Shown here one piece after another: positions 1 through 10,585 of a stretch of DNA of 64,000 nt. The stretch is from Molossus alvarezi (Eukaryota > Chordata > Mammalia > Chiroptera > Molossidae). Every line of letters starts with the position of its first letter. The stretch's first letter is position 1. The notes under the pieces are model-generated. The model was not told where the DNA came from and ran no database searches. It was given only the letters and a program-made list of their open reading frames with translations. The stretch is from the NCBI GenBank assembly GCA_037176705.1, contig CM073889.1:52073596-52137595 (forward strand). Reading direction: 5' to 3'. The translations under genes were made by a program, and so were the position numbers.

Positions 1-170
1 AAAGAAGAAAAATATATGCTTAATAACTATCTAAATATTTTCAAATTAAAACAAAGAGATACTATTTGTGATTGTCAATTATCAATGAAAATTTCATTGC
101 TAACTAAGGCTCTAAGAGAAGGGTATTCTCACACATTCCTGGAAGAAGTGACAATATATAAATGTTTAGT
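1..170. other. AT-rich sequence, nothing recognised
   Basis: No reading frame, repeat end or RNA gene is visible. The first SINE begins directly after it. Confidence 0.5.
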
Positions 171-425
171 CCTGATGGTTTCGCTCAGTGGTTAGAGCAT
201 TAGCCTGAGGAAAAAAAGGGTCTCAGGTTTGATTCCCAGTCAAGGGCATATACCTGGGCTGCAAGTTTGATCCCTGGCCCCAGTCAGGGTCATGTGGGAG
301 GCAACCATTAGATGTGTCTCATATCAATGTTTCTCCCTCTCTTCCCCTCTCTCCCTTCCACTCTATCTGGAATGCAATGGAAAAGTATCCTTGGTTGAGA
401 ATTAATAAATAAATAATAAATATTT
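171..425 (+). mobile_element. VES-type SINE, old copy
   Basis: The head 'cctgatggtttcgctcagtgg' resembles the VES tRNA-like head, followed by a box-B-like 'caggtttgattcc', a CT-rich stretch and a weak 'tccttggttgagaatt' end with an AAT-rich tail. Such SINEs are transcribed by RNA polymerase III from internal A and B boxes and are mobilised by L1 enzymes. An internal run of A and many mismatches mark it as older than the copies at 848 and 33798. Vespertilionid assignment rests on the family; target duplications are not clear. Confidence 0.75.
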
Positions 426-830
426 AGAGAGGGTATTTTGTCTAAATATCAATAAATTTTATAATATTTTAATTATCTGACTTATTTATTTTACAAAAAG
501 AAATTTCACAATTCATTAAAAAATTTCTTTATACTAAAGAAAATAATGCTATAGACAAAGATATAAGTTTATCAGACTACTATTTATATAAAGGCAGAAA
601 AGAAAATAGTCTAGACTACCCAACAAAAGAAGTTTGCTAAATTGTAGTGTATTTATATGGCATAATAAAAAATAATCTTGAAAGTCACATTTCTAAAAAA
701 TATACAATAGCATAGGAAATATAGTTAATAAAATAAAAAGGCAGGATGGCTACTGTTTATAATAACAATAAGTAATATACTTACTGTTCAATATACATAT
801 AACTCATTTATGTTTCACAATAGTAGTATC
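426..830. other. AT-rich sequence without assigned feature
   Basis: Strongly AT-rich, short stop-ridden frames, no repeat boundary that I can name. Confidence 0.5.
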
Positions 831-847
831 AAAAAACTGCAACTTTC

Positions 848-1118
848 GCCCTGGCCAGTTTGGCTCAGCGGTTAGAGCATCGACCTGCAGTCCCATGAAG
901 CCCGGGTTCGGTTCCCGCTAAGGGTGCGTACCTCGGTTGCAGTTTGTCCCCGGCCCTGGTTGGTCGTGAGGGTGGCAGCCACTCGATGTGTCCCTTTCAC
1001 ATCGATGTTTCTCTCTCTCTCTCTGTTCCTGTCTCTCCCTCCCACTCTACCTGAATAAAAAAGGAAAAATGTCCTCGGGTGAGGATTAAAAAAATAAAAT
1101 AAAAAAAAATAAAAAATA
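848..1118 (+). mobile_element. VES SINE, young copy with 17-bp target duplication
   Basis: A complete VES element: head 'gccctggccagtttggctca', box-B-like 'gggttcggttcc', CT-rich body, terminal 'gtcctcgggtgaggatt' and an A-rich tail. It is flanked by an identical 17-bp duplication, aaaaaactgcaactttc, at 831-847 and 1119-1135. The exact duplication and low divergence indicate a recent insertion. The A-rich left end of the duplication fits an L1-endonuclease target. Confidence 0.93.
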
Positions 1119-1144
1119 AAAAAACTGCAACTTTCTGAGTAAAA

Positions 1145-1549
1145 TACACAGAGTGGGGCAAAGTAGGTTTACAGTTGTTTGTATGAAAAATAATACAATA
1201 CTTAATTTAAAAATAATACAAGCCCCTGGCCTGTTTGACTCAGCGGATGAAGCGTCGGCCTGCGGTCCAGAGAGACCCAGGTTCGGTTCCTATTAGAAGC
1301 GCGTGCCTCGGTTACGGTTTGTCCCCGGCCCTGGTTGGTCGTGCGGGTGGTAGCCACTCGATGTGTCCCTTTCACGTCGATGTTTCTCTCTCTCTCTCTC
1401 TCTCTTTTCCTCTCCCACCCTCCCACTCTGTCTGAACAAAAAGTGGAAAAATGTCCTCGGGTGAGGAAAAATAAATAAATAAATATAATACAAGAATAAA
1501 CCCTGTGTTTCACATGTTCACAACTGTAAACCTATTTTTGCCAATCCTA
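1145..1549. mobile_element. Mariner-like MITE, split by a SINE
   Basis: The two ends are inverted repeats of about 28 bp (left 'tggggcaaagtaggtttaca', right 'tgtaaacctatttttgcc') with TA at or near both edges, as in Tc1/mariner DNA transposons. The interior is only about 130 bp without the SINE and encodes nothing, so it is non-autonomous. A VES SINE (1223-1484) inserted in the middle. A second, uninterrupted relative lies at 62699-62824 with the same interior ('aataatacaa', 'aataaac..tgttt'). The family name is not certain. Confidence 0.72.
1223..1484 (+). mobile_element. VES SINE inserted in the MITE
   Basis: VES head 'cccctggcctgtttgactca', CT-rich run, end 'gtcctcgggtgagga' and an (AAAT)n tail. 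The 10-bp duplication ataatacaag at 1213-1222 and 1485-1494 brackets it. The same string occurs once at the matching place in the intact MITE copy at 62699, so the empty-site sequence is visible inside this window. Confidence 0.9.
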
Positions 1550-1551
1550 TA

Positions 1552-2024
1552 TTCAAAAAAGAGAAAATAAAAAATACACCAAAATACTAAGGAATGACTG
1601 TCTTATTGTATAAAATTTTCAAATTTATATATTTTATGTTTCTTCAAACTTATTATATAACAAGCAGAATACTTTATAACAAAAAATATTATGAAAATCT
1701 GAAAAATATTAAGCTCCTAACAGTATTGGGATGAACCATACAAAATTATTATTATTTGAGCATTTTAACCTGCAAATATAGCAACTGGATAGAGTTCAGC
1801 TTGTTATATGAACATAGGACCTAAGTGACACTTATGAAAAGAACAAATATGATAAGTAAAAATATATGGAAAACCAACAAACTCATTAATAATTAAATAA
1901 AGCACAAACACAAAACAATGAAGTAACAACTCTTCCTATTTATAGCATACATTCATTGAAGAACATTATAAAGATGTAATTTTAAAATGGTGGATGGGAA
2001 GGTATGGTAAGAGTTGGTAAAAGG
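1552..2024. other. AT-rich sequence without assigned feature
   Basis: No coherent frame or known repeat end. The L1-like 5' sequence starts at its right edge ('gggagaaatccaagatag'). Confidence 0.45.
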
Positions 2025-4467
2025 GAGAAATCCAAGATAGTGGCAGATTAGGTAGAAGCTACACTAACCTCCTCCAGGACTAAAATGGAATCACAAATAA
2101 ATTATAGAAAAATCATCCTGAAAAACCAACTGAAGATTAAATAGAGCAAAGCTTTGTAACAAACAACTTTCAGAAAAAATCCTCGTTAAGGGTGGAAATC
2201 TGTGACCCTGTGGCTATGTGTGGTGATGCAGGGGAATACGACATTTGGCTTGGTTGGCATCTGGGCAGGGGCCCCACCCAGTGGGGGCTAGCTATGATGA
2301 AAGTTTGGAGGGCCAAGTGGAAACAATTTTTTTTATCCATTCCTGATTAAAGTGAGGCAAGGGGATGCTAGCAAGTCAGGCAGAGCTGAAGCATTGGAAA
2401 AAGAAAGTTCCCAACCCTCTCCTACAAACTACAGGCACCACACACAACACAAATCTGTTCAAACCGTCCTGGATGAACTCTGGAAACACCACAGAGCCCA
2501 ATTCAATGTGGGAAGGGAGAACATCTTCAAATGAACAATCAAGGTGTAGGACCCGAAGATGACCCAATGTCTGGATTAGAAAGGCCCCAGCAGCCAGACT
2601 ACCTGGGGCTCTGCCTTATCATGCTTCATTTGGGTTGCCCAAGGCCACACAGAATCTCCCAGAATTGACACACCAAGAGGACAGATTCAACATCAGAGCA
2701 AAATCCAGAGAGCAATACAAATAGCAGACCCAAATTTTCTTTCTTTCTTATCCTTTTTCTTTCATTTCTCTTGTTTTTCTCATTCCTTTTATTCTATTTT
2801 TTTTCTCTTTTCTTTTTTAATTTTAATTTTTCTTATTTTATTTTTTCTCTTCCTTTTCCCTTTTTTGCTACGCTATATTTTAATTTAATCACTATTACTA
2901 TTATTTTGAAACTTACTATTATTTTTTCTTTTTTATTCATATTCTACTTTTCTTTCTTAATCTCTTTTTTCAGTATCACTTTATATTTTTATATAATTAA
3001 TTTATTTTTGTTACAGATGTTTTTCCTTTTTACCCTACTGATACCCTCCTCCCCCACCCTCCCCACCCTGTCCGCAGCTTTGTTGTCCATGTCCATTGTT
3101 CATGCATACATGCATATAAGTTCTGTGGTTTACCTCTCCCAAACCAACCCCTCTTTTGGGGATTGTCAGTCTGTACCCCACTTCCACGTCTCTGGGATTA
3201 CCCCATATTATTTTTTATTTTAACCTCTAATTCTTCTGATTATGTATTTTTAGTATCTTTTTTCCTTTTTAGTTTTTCTTACTGTTTTATTTTTCATGTT
3301 GCTTTTGGTTCATACTTGTTTTATCTTCTGTTGCACTGTCAGTACCTGTACAACCACATGGTCATGGTTGAGTCTCATAGTCAGCAAGCCTGAGGGCTAA
3401 GCCCACCCATGAACAGGGGAAAAACAATCAAGACTAAAATACAACCAATGAGCCCACATAACTCATATAAGGGCATTCCCAGAGTCACCAACTCAAAAGA
3501 TCAAGGAGAGTATACCATTGGGACTCACAAGAACGGCATCCCACCAAGACAGGGAGGCATAGCAATCTTATCAAATACAAAGAAACAAACACAGAGGCCC
3601 TAAATAAGAGTGTAGGAGGAATCTCTAAAACGAAACCTAAATGAATTTGAGGGAAAAAGTTTATTAGAAACAGAGTATAAACTAATGGTTTTTAGAATGT
3701 TCACCACCATAAAAAATACATAGACATCATGAAAAAAAAAACCAGTTGGAAATGAATACCTGAAATAATAAATACACTGAATGAAATTAACAGTAAGTTA
3801 GAAGAATTATAACCCAATCAGCAAATTAGAAGACAAGGTAGAAAAAAAATCACTCAATGAGAGCAGAAAAATAAAAAAATAAAAATACTTTAAAAGCATG
3901 AGGACAGTTAAAGGAAACTTAGGGGCAACATAAAACAGAACAACATATAGATCATAGGGGTACCACAGGAAGAAAAAAATGAGTAAGGAATAGAGAAAAC
4001 TGTTAGAAGAAATAGTAAAAAAACAAAAACAAAAACAACAAAACTCTCCTAATCTGTTGAATAAAAAAGTAACACAAGTTCAGGAAGCACAAGAGAGTCC
4101 CAATCGAGATGAACCCACAGACCTATACCAAGACACATCATAATTCAAATGTTAAAGACAAAGATGGACTCTTAAGGGCAACAAGAGAGAGATGGATAAC
4201 TGCAAGGGAGCTCCCACATGGCTGTCAGTTGATTTCTCAACAAAAACATGACAGGCCAGAAGGGAATGGCATAAAGTATTCAAAGTAAGATCTGAAAACA
4301 AGACTACTCTATCCAGAAAGGCTATCATTCCAAATGGTAAGTGAAAGGGAGCTTTCCAGACAGTTTAATACAACCAAACCAACATCGCAAAATATGTTAA
4401 ACGGACATCTTTAAAAAGAAAAAGAAAAAGAGAGGGAGAAAGCAAAATAGGTATAAAGAAAAAAAAA
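2025..4467 (+). mobile_element. Old L1: 5'UTR and decayed ORF1
   Basis: The start 'agatagtggcag..gaagctacac' matches the 5' end of other L1 copies here ('atggcggcagagtgaa..'). A 5'UTR follows with a long pyrimidine tract (2725-2996 and 3205-3350), interrupted by an antisense L1 3' end. ORF1 remnants run from about 3560 to 4400. They include the coiled-coil region and the conserved ORF1 C-terminal stretch (near 4200-4330, 'gacaggccagaagggaatgg'), with many stops. ORF2 is absent; the next sequence is an L1 3' end. Not coding. Confidence 0.75.
2997..3203 (-). mobile_element. Antisense 5'-truncated L1 3' end
   Basis: Read on the minus strand this is the typical L1 3'UTR of this region: 'gacaatcccc', 'acttatatgcatgtatgcat', 'ggacatggacaacaaagc', then the 'acatctgtaacaaaaataa' tail, which appears here as T-rich sequence at about 3000. 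Only about 200 bp were inserted, within the pyrimidine tract of an older L1 5'UTR. Confidence 0.82.
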
Positions 4468-5185
4468 TGGCCAACAAATCATCAAACAAGTGCTGGTGAG
4501 GGTGTGAAGAAAAGGGGACTCTAGTACACTGCTGGTGGGAATGTGGACTGGTGCAGCCACTATGGAAAACACCATGGTCTTATCTCAAGAAATTAAAAAT
4601 TGAATTTCCACTTGACCCAGTGATCCCGCTTCTAGGAATATACCCTAAGAATCCTGAAACACCATCAGAAAGAATATATGTACCCCCATGTTCATAGCAG
4701 CACAATTTATAATAGCTAAGATCTGGAAACAGCCAAAATATCCATCAGTAGATGAATGGATTAAAAAGCTGTTGGTACATATACACAATAGAGTACTATG
4801 CAGCTATAAGAAAGAAAGATCTCTTATGCTTCGAGATGACATAGAGAGACCTGAAAAATATTATCCTAAGTGAAACAAGCCAAGCAGAGAAAGACAAATA
4901 TCACATGATCTCACTTATTTGCAGAATATAATGAACATAACAGTCTGAGGAACAGGGTAGACCCAGAGATGTGGAAGTAGGTCACAGACTGACAATAGTC
5001 AGAAGAGGGAGTGTGGGGGCAGATAAACCACAGAACTTATATGCAGTATGCATAACGGATGGACATGGACAACAAAGCTGGGTACGGGGTAGGGAGGGAT
5101 GAGAAGGAGGGTGTCAATGGGGGGAAAAGAAAAAACATCTATAACAAAAATAAATTAATAAAAATAAACAAAAATAATAATAAAA
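4468..5185 (+). mobile_element. L1 3' end (ORF2 C-terminus and 3'UTR)
   Basis: It begins inside the C-terminal cysteine-rich part of ORF2 ('aacaagtgctggtgaggg', corresponding to NKCW.GCG..GTL.HCWW.C). It continues through 'ATMEYYAA..KDLL'-like codons to the 3'UTR and an AATAAA-rich tail that ends just before the SINE at 5191. Frame breaks are present. It may be an independent 5'-truncated insertion, or the 3' end of the L1 at 2025 with most of ORF2 lost. Confidence 0.83.
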
Positions 5186-5190
5186 ATGGT

Positions 5191-5418
5191 ACCCTGGCTG
5201 GTTTGGCTCAGCAGTAGGGCATCAGCCCGCAAACCAATGAGTCCTGGGTTCGATTCCGGTCAAGGGCATGTACCTTGTTTGCAGTTTATCCCCAGTCCTG
5301 GGCAAGGTGGTGCAGGAGGCAACCAGTCGATGTGTCCCTCTCACATTTATATTTCTTTCTCTCTCTCCCTCCCACTCTATCTGAAGATAAATAGAAAAAA
5401 TATCCTCAGGTGAAAGAT
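5191..5418 (+). mobile_element. VES SINE
   Basis: Head 'accctggctggtttggctca', box-B-like 'gggttcgattcc', CT-rich body, end 'atcctcaggtgaaag'. Inserted directly at the A-rich tail of the preceding L1. Moderately diverged. Confidence 0.88.
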
Positions 5419-5422
5419 GTCT

Positions 5423-5528
5423 GCTTTAAACATTCTAATTCAACATAGTATTATAAATGCTAGCCACAGCAACTATACAAGAAGAAAAAAGAAAATGCAT
5501 CCAAATTTGAAGTAAAAAAGAAAATATG
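5423..5528 (+). mobile_element. L1 ORF2 fragment (reverse transcriptase region)
   Basis: The run 'aacatagtattataaatgctagccacagcaa..' corresponds to the ORF2 stretch just before the FADD motif ([20 protein letters not shown]). It is short and broken. The SINE at 5529 interrupts it, and 'aaactgtc' at 5780-5787 may be its continuation. Confidence 0.6.
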
Positions 5529-5745
5529 ACCTGGCCAGTGTGGCTCAGTGTTTCAGCACTGACTCATGCACCAAGAGGTCACTGGTTTTTTCCCAGTCAG
5601 GGCACATGCCCAGATTGTGGGCCAAATCCCCAGTGTGGGGCATGCAGGAGGCGGCGAATTGATGTTTTCTGTCATTGATATTTCTATCTCTCTCCCCCTC
5701 TCCCTTTCTCTCTCTCTAAAATCAGTAAAGAAAAAAAATTGTTTT
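5529..5745 (+). mobile_element. VES SINE, old diverged copy
   Basis: Head 'acctggccagtgtggctcag', box-B-like region 'actggttttttccc', CT-rich body and an A-rich end. Mismatches and lost CpGs show that it is old. Confidence 0.78.
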
Positions 5746-5787
5746 AAGTGATGACTTTCTAATACACTTTTAAAAAAGTAAAACTGT

Positions 5788-6948
5788 CGGGAGAAAAATG
5801 GCGGTGGGCAAGACTGGAGGGAGGGTGAGTGTGAGAGAGTGTGAGCGAGTGCGTGACAGTGTGTGCATGGACTTGAAGGTGGATGACAAAACCTGAGCAG
5901 CGCAGCAGAGTAGAGGATTCCTGTGCTGTGGACCGGAATAGCCAGCTACAGGAGTAAGGGCCCTTCAGGGTGCTTCTCCTTATGCCACAGGCAGGTCTCA
6001 CCATTTTGGAAGATCCTCCTCTTCCCTGAAAGGAGGCAGTGGGAGCGGCTATGGCCCAGAAACTTTAGCCTACCAACACACCTGGCACCATTAGACCAGT
6101 GGACACTCTGTGTCAACACAGACCAGTTCTCAGTAGTGGAGCTCCTAAGGTGCCGGTCGCGGAAGCTGCAGCAGCCTGGAATCCAGAAACATCCCCTATA
6201 GTAGCAGCCCAATCAGAGTCAAGATATACACCCAGCAACAGAGGCTGGGGAGCAAATATCCATCCCCAGGCAACAGAAGCACAGACCACCTGCTGAGACC
6301 CATCCCCAAAAACTACAGCAAAAGCTAAGCAGGAGTTGAGCCTCATGGGGCAACAGCACTCCCAAGCTGCCAGCAGTGGAACCTGGGGCTCCACAGAGGC
6401 CTGTGCTGTCCAGTAGCTGACAAGAGCAGAGGGAAGCCAGAGCCCAAAAGACTGGTGCAATCCAGCTGCCCACCTGTGGGATCTGCAGGGTGCGGAGGCA
6501 CCAGAGAGTCTTGTGCGACACAGCAGGGACTGTGCAATCCAGTTACCCACTAGACTTGCGGGGTGCTGAAACACCAGAGAGGCTAGTGCGACCCAGCTGG
6601 GACTGTGCGAACCAGATACACGCAGAACCTGCGGGGTGCTGTAGCACCAGAGAGGACTGTGCAATCCAGCAAGGACTGCACAATCTAGTTGCCCACGAGG
6701 CCTGTGGGGTGCTGAAGCACCAGAAAGGCCTACACAACTCAGCAAGGACTGTGCCATCCAGATACCCAATTGACCTAGGGGTGCTGAAGCACCAGAGAGA
6801 CCTGTGCGACCCAGAAGCCCATAACATAGGCATAAAGCCAGGTCCCCAAAGGTACTGGGTGCTCCGGTTACCCATGGGACCTGCAAAGTGCAGGGGCACC
6901 AAAAAGGCCTGTGCAACCCAGCTGCGCACAAGATAGGCATAGAGGATG
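5788..6948 (+). mobile_element. L1 5'UTR module with tandem monomers
   Basis: GC-rich, non-coding sequence starting 'cgggagaaaaatggcggtgg'. It has a GTGAGTGTGAGAG-type run, a unique middle part ('cccatccccaaaaactacag') and then ~73-bp monomers. A close relative begins at 63267, and the 'acccatcccca..aaac' segment also occurs in the 5'UTR of L1-F near 46858, which ties the module to an L1 5'UTR. It lies directly upstream of a second L1 5' start at about 6949, so two 5' ends are stacked. L1 5'UTRs act as internal RNA polymerase II promoters; that role here is inferred only. Confidence 0.7.
6488..6930 (+). repeat. ~73-bp tandem monomers in an L1 5'UTR
   Basis: The anchor 'gggtgcnnnngcaccagag' recurs at 6488, 6561, 6634, 6707 and 6778, that is every 73, 73, 73 and 71 bp. 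More diverged copies start near 6857. Each unit carries 'ctgtgcgacccagc..gactgtgcaatccag'. The central GGTGC..GCACC is itself a small inverted repeat. Organisation resembles mouse-type monomeric L1 promoters. Confidence 0.85.
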
Positions 6949-7562
6949 TGAAAATGGACGTGGAATGAATAGAAGCTACACAGAGGATCTCCCAGGACCA
7001 AATGGGAATTACAACTAAAATAAAGACAAATCCTCAGGAAAAAGCAACAGAGAAACAACAAGACCATATAACCAGGGACACTGGTAAAATCTGCGGAGGT
7101 GCGAGAGGATGGTGGGCTGGGAGCCCATGGACAGCAGCAGTCTTAGATGTGAGCAGCACCCTTGGGGATAAAGACCAAGCCTGCTCCACAGCACAGAAAG
7201 CCAGGACAGAGTGCTAAAATAGCCACAGCCACGCACGGAGACATACATCAGAGGGAGGGCAGACTGGGCTGGAACTCTGTGGGGACACTCAGGATTTGTA
7301 GGGCACTCAGAGTTATTGCTGAGTTGTGAACACAAAGGAGGGTGGCCAGTGCGCTCTCCGTTAACAGAGCTGTGAGGAAAAGCAGCAGCACCCCCATCAG
7401 ACATTCAGCCTTTCCCAGGTGAGGAAAAAAAATGCAATTTAAGGCTCATTAACAACAAGCATCTATCCCACTCTCTGGAAATGCTTTTATGCACAATTCC
7501 AGAACTACATTCAAAGGCACTGAGTAACTGAGACTACTAGCTACCAGAAAAAAGCTAGAGGA

Positions 7563-10353
7563 CAACTGAACCTTTCCTGGGCTTGCAAATCTACCCAGAG
7601 AAGTAAGACTTGACAGTGCTGATTAACATGGGCCCACCCAGGCTCATGCAAACCCAATAGAGGGAGCCACAAACCAGAACACCAATACCCACAGGGAAAA
7701 TGTGGCAGGTTCCAAAACTCACTGAGATAGCCAAAATAGTGAAACAAAGACACAAATCCCAAATGAAAGAACAAGAGAACTCTATCAAAGATGAGATAAA
7801 TGAAAGGCAGCTAAGCAAATTATCAGAGGTAGAGTTCAGAACCATGATCTTGAGGAAGCTTAACAGCATGACTAAAGACATCAGCACCATGAGTAAAGAT
7901 ATAGAAATAGTGAAAACCAACCAAGTAGAAATGAAGAATGACATAGAAATTAAGAACACATTAGAAGAACTAACCAGCAGAGTAAAGGAAGCTGAGGACA
8001 GGATCACTAAATTAAAAACAGGGTAGAAAAAATCAACCAATCAGAAAAGCAAAAAATTAAAAAACAAGAAAGCTTAAGACAACTGTGGGACAACTAGAAA
8101 TGTAATAACATTCACATCATAGGATTTCCAAAGAAGAAGAAAATGGCCAAGGGTTAGAGAATATATTTGAAGTAATAGTGACAGAAAACTTTCTTAACTT
8201 GGTGGGAAAAAAAAAGGCATTCAATTTCAAGAAGCCCAGAGAGCCCCAAGTAAAAAGAAACCAAACAGGCCCACACCAAGAAACATAGTAATCAAAATGC
8301 CAAAAATTAAAGACAAAGAGAGAATCCTAAAGGCAGCAAGAGATAAGCAACAGGTTACCTACAAAGGAAACCCCATAAGGCTACCAGCTGAATTCTCAAC
8401 AAAAACACTACAGGCCAGAAGGGAGTGGCATGAAGTAATCAAGGTCATGAAAAACAAAAATCTGAATCCAAGACTATTCTATTCAGCAAGGCTATCATTC
8501 AAAATACAAGGTCAAATAAAGAGCTTTCCAGACCAAAAAAAGGATAAGGGAATACATTAACACCAAACCAACACTGCAAGATATGCTAAAAGGTCTGCTG
8601 TAATTAGTAGAAGAAATGGGAAGAAAAATAGAACCACACTAAACAAAAATGGCAATAAATAAGTACATATCAAGTATCACCTTAAATGTGAATGGTCTGA
8701 ATGCTCTGATAGAAAGACACAGAGTAGCTGACTGGATAAGAAAGCATGACTCACATATAAGTTGTTTACAAGAAACCCACGTCACAACAAAAGACTCACA
8801 TAGATTGACAGTGGAGAAATAAAAAAAAATTTTTCAAGCAAATGTAAAGCAAAAAAAAAAAAAGCTGGGGTAACAATATTTATAAACGATAAAGTAGATT
8901 TCAAAATGAAGGCCATAACTAAAGACAAAAAAGGCCACTACATAATATTGAAAGGATCTATCCAACAGGAAGATATAACCTTGGTAAACATATATATGCA
9001 ACCAATATAAGAACACCAACATATATTAAAAATTTTTTTAGAGTACTTCAAAGGAGAAATCGACAGCAATACAATCATAGCAGGGGATTTCAATACCCCG
9101 CTGACATCACTGGATAGATCTTCTAGACAAAAAATTTTCAAGGAAACACAGCCTCTAAATGAAGCACTAGATCAAATGGATTTCATAGATATCTACAGAG
9201 AATTACACCCCAAAACTGCAGAATTCACATTCTTCTCAAGTGCACATGGAACATTCTCAAAGACAGACCACATGTTAGAATACAAACGAAGTCTCTACAA
9301 TCTCAAGAATATTAAAATCATATCAAGCATCCTTTCAGATCACAATGACATGAAATTAGAAATCAATTGCAACAAGAACATGCAAAGACATTTGAAAACA
9401 TGGAGGCTAAACAGCATATTACTGAAAAATGAATAGGTTACCATGGAGATCCAGGATGAAATTTAAAACTTCCTGGATACCAATGAAAATGAACACACAA
9501 CAGCACAAATGTATGGGATGAAGTGAAAGCAGTACTGAGAGGGAAGTTCATAGCACTACAGGCCTACCTCAAGAAACAAAAAAAATTTCTAATACATTAT
9601 CTAATCTCATAACTTAAAGAACTAGAAAGCAAACAAATGAACAAAAAAACCCCAAAACACAGCAAGTAGAAGGAAAAAAATGGTACAGATTAGAGCAGAA
9701 ATAAATGACATGGAGACTGAAATGACAATTCAAAGAATCAATGAAACAAAAAGCTGGTTCTTTGAAAAGATAAACAAGATTGAAGGACCCCTAGCTAGAC
9801 TCACCAAGAAACAAAAAGAGAGAACTGAAATACACAAAATCAGAATCAAAAGAGGAGAAATAATAACACCACAGAAATACAAAGGATTGTTAATAAATAT
9901 TCTGAATAATTATACGGCAACAAATTCAACAATCTAAGCAAAATGGACAAATTTCTAGAAACACATAGTCTCCCAAAACTGAACTGGGAAAAGATAGAAA
10001 ACTTGAACAGCTCAATAACAACAACAACAAAAAATTGAAGATGTAATCAATACTCTCCCAGCAAACAAAATTGCAGGCCCAGATGTCTTCACAGGGGAAT
10101 TTTACCAAACATTCAAACAAGAAATACTACCCACTCTCCTAAAACTGTCTGAAATAATTCAAGAAGAAGGAAGCCTTCCAAACTCGTTTTATGAGGCCAG
10201 CATAATTCTAATTCCAAAACCAGAAAAAGACACTAGAAAGATAGAAAACTACAGACCAATATCCGTGATGAACATAGATGCCAAAATTCTGAACAAAATA
10301 CTAGCAAGTCAAAGCCAGTAATACATCAAAAAAATTATTCACCATGACCAAGT
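7563..10353 (+). repeat. Large inverted repeat, left arm (2,791 bp)
   Basis: Base i pairs with base 21431-i across the whole arm. Six separate reading frames on one arm recur with identical translation at the mirrored coordinates, and the non-coding stretches I compared (8041-8230, 10160-10353) match base for base. No indel is possible because the coordinate sum is constant. The outer limit is 7563 (7562 no longer pairs with 13869); the inner limit is 10353 (10354 does not pair with 11077). Confidence 0.97.
7736..8603 (+). pseudogene. L1-J ORF1 (disabled)
   Basis: Homologous to the intact ORF1 at 40524. The expected ATG (AATGGTGAAACA) reads ATA at 7736. The coiled-coil part (IVKQRHKSQMKEQ.., heptads of L/I) is open to an in-frame stop at 8024-8026. 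A second open stretch, 8297-8560, carries the C-terminal domain (MPKIKDKERILKAARDKQQ). ORF1p normally trimerises through its coiled coil and coats L1 RNA as a nucleic-acid chaperone; this copy cannot make the full protein. The same lesions occur in the mirror copy at 12828-13695. Confidence 0.9.
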
Positions 10354-10391
10354 TACAAAATTAATGTCAAGAAATTGAAGGCCTTTTTATA
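10354..10391 (+). repeat. Secondary 38-bp inverted repeat, left half
   Basis: It pairs perfectly with 10548-10585 (coordinate sum 20939). It continues the big palindrome after skipping a segment that is present only on the right side. It encodes the L1 ORF2 stretch [12 protein letters not shown]. Confidence 0.93.
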
Positions 10392-10547
10392 CACCAATGA
10401 TGAACTCACAGAAAGAGAAACTAAGCTAACAATCCCATTTACCATTGCGGCAAAAAAATTAAGATACCTAGGAATAAACTTAACCAAAGAAGTAAAGGAC
10501 CTATTTGCAGAAAACTACAGGTCATTGAAAAAAGAAATAAAGGAAGA
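10392..10547 (+). other. Palindrome loop (156 bp)
   Basis: Single-copy turning loop between the two 38-bp halves. It reads as sense L1 ORF2 ([10 protein letters not shown].., [18 protein letters not shown]), ending at 'gaagat'. At its right edge sense L1 switches to antisense L1, with a short shared string (tttttata / tataaaaa) at the switch. Confidence 0.9.
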
Positions 10548-10585
10548 TATAAAAAGGCCTTCAATTTCTTGACATTAATTTTGTA
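10548..10585 (-). repeat. Secondary 38-bp inverted repeat, right half
   Basis: Exact reverse complement of 10354-10391. Confidence 0.93.

Larger units (their letters stand above)
6949..10547 (+). mobile_element. L1-J, sense part (5'UTR, ORF1, part of ORF2)
   Basis: It starts at 'gaaaatggacgtggaatgaa', the counterpart of the 5' end of the other full-length copies. It continues through 5'UTR (6949-7735), ORF1 (7736-8603) and ORF2 (from 8649), which stops abruptly in the region following the YKI..K-FLYTNDE stretch. A 492-bp piece of the reverse-transcriptase region is missing at 10353/10354. From 10548 the sequence reverses direction and runs back as an inverted copy. Two ORF lesions are shared by both copies. 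Confidence 0.9.
8649..10547 (+). pseudogene. L1-J ORF2, N-terminal half (disabled)
   Basis: It starts with ATGGCAATAAATAAG, the usual ORF2 start. The apurinic endonuclease domain is visible (LQETHV-like at about 8770, DFNTPLTSLDRSS at about 9085, SDHNDMKLE at about 9340). The region that would contain the reverse-transcriptase core, including FADD, is missing from this arm because of the 492-bp deletion at 10353/10354. Frameshifts (near 8815) and stops break the rest. The end at 10547 is the turning point of the large inverted repeat. Confidence 0.88.

Noticed and set aside
848..920. tRNA gene at the SINE heads (A and B boxes)
   Set aside because: The cloverleaf is not complete and the sequence continues into the VES body; it is a tRNA-derived SINE.
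2771..3223. A 150-codon frame rich in Phe and Leu, resembling a membrane protein
   Set aside because: It is low-complexity pyrimidine sequence of an L1 5'UTR running into an antisense L1 3'UTR.
6488..6930. CRISPR-like array (regular repeats)
   Set aside because: Units are contiguous tandem monomers without unique spacers, in a mammalian L1 promoter.
6113..6940. A 275-codon minus-strand frame with repeated LSGASAP-like strings
   Set aside because: It is the shadow of the 73-bp monomers of an L1 5'UTR (73 is not a multiple of 3, so the open frame is chance in GC-rich sequence). No homology to a known protein family is evident.
7591..8040. A 149-codon minus-strand frame, repeated at 13391-13840, hydrophobic
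   Set aside because: It is the antisense of the L1 ORF1 coiled coil. The A-rich sense strand turns into Phe/Leu/Ser codons. It is duplicated only because it lies in the palindrome arms.
10353..10354. Splicing as cause of the 492-bp loss in the left arm
   Set aside because: The missing piece does not begin with GT and end with AG at the observed junction.
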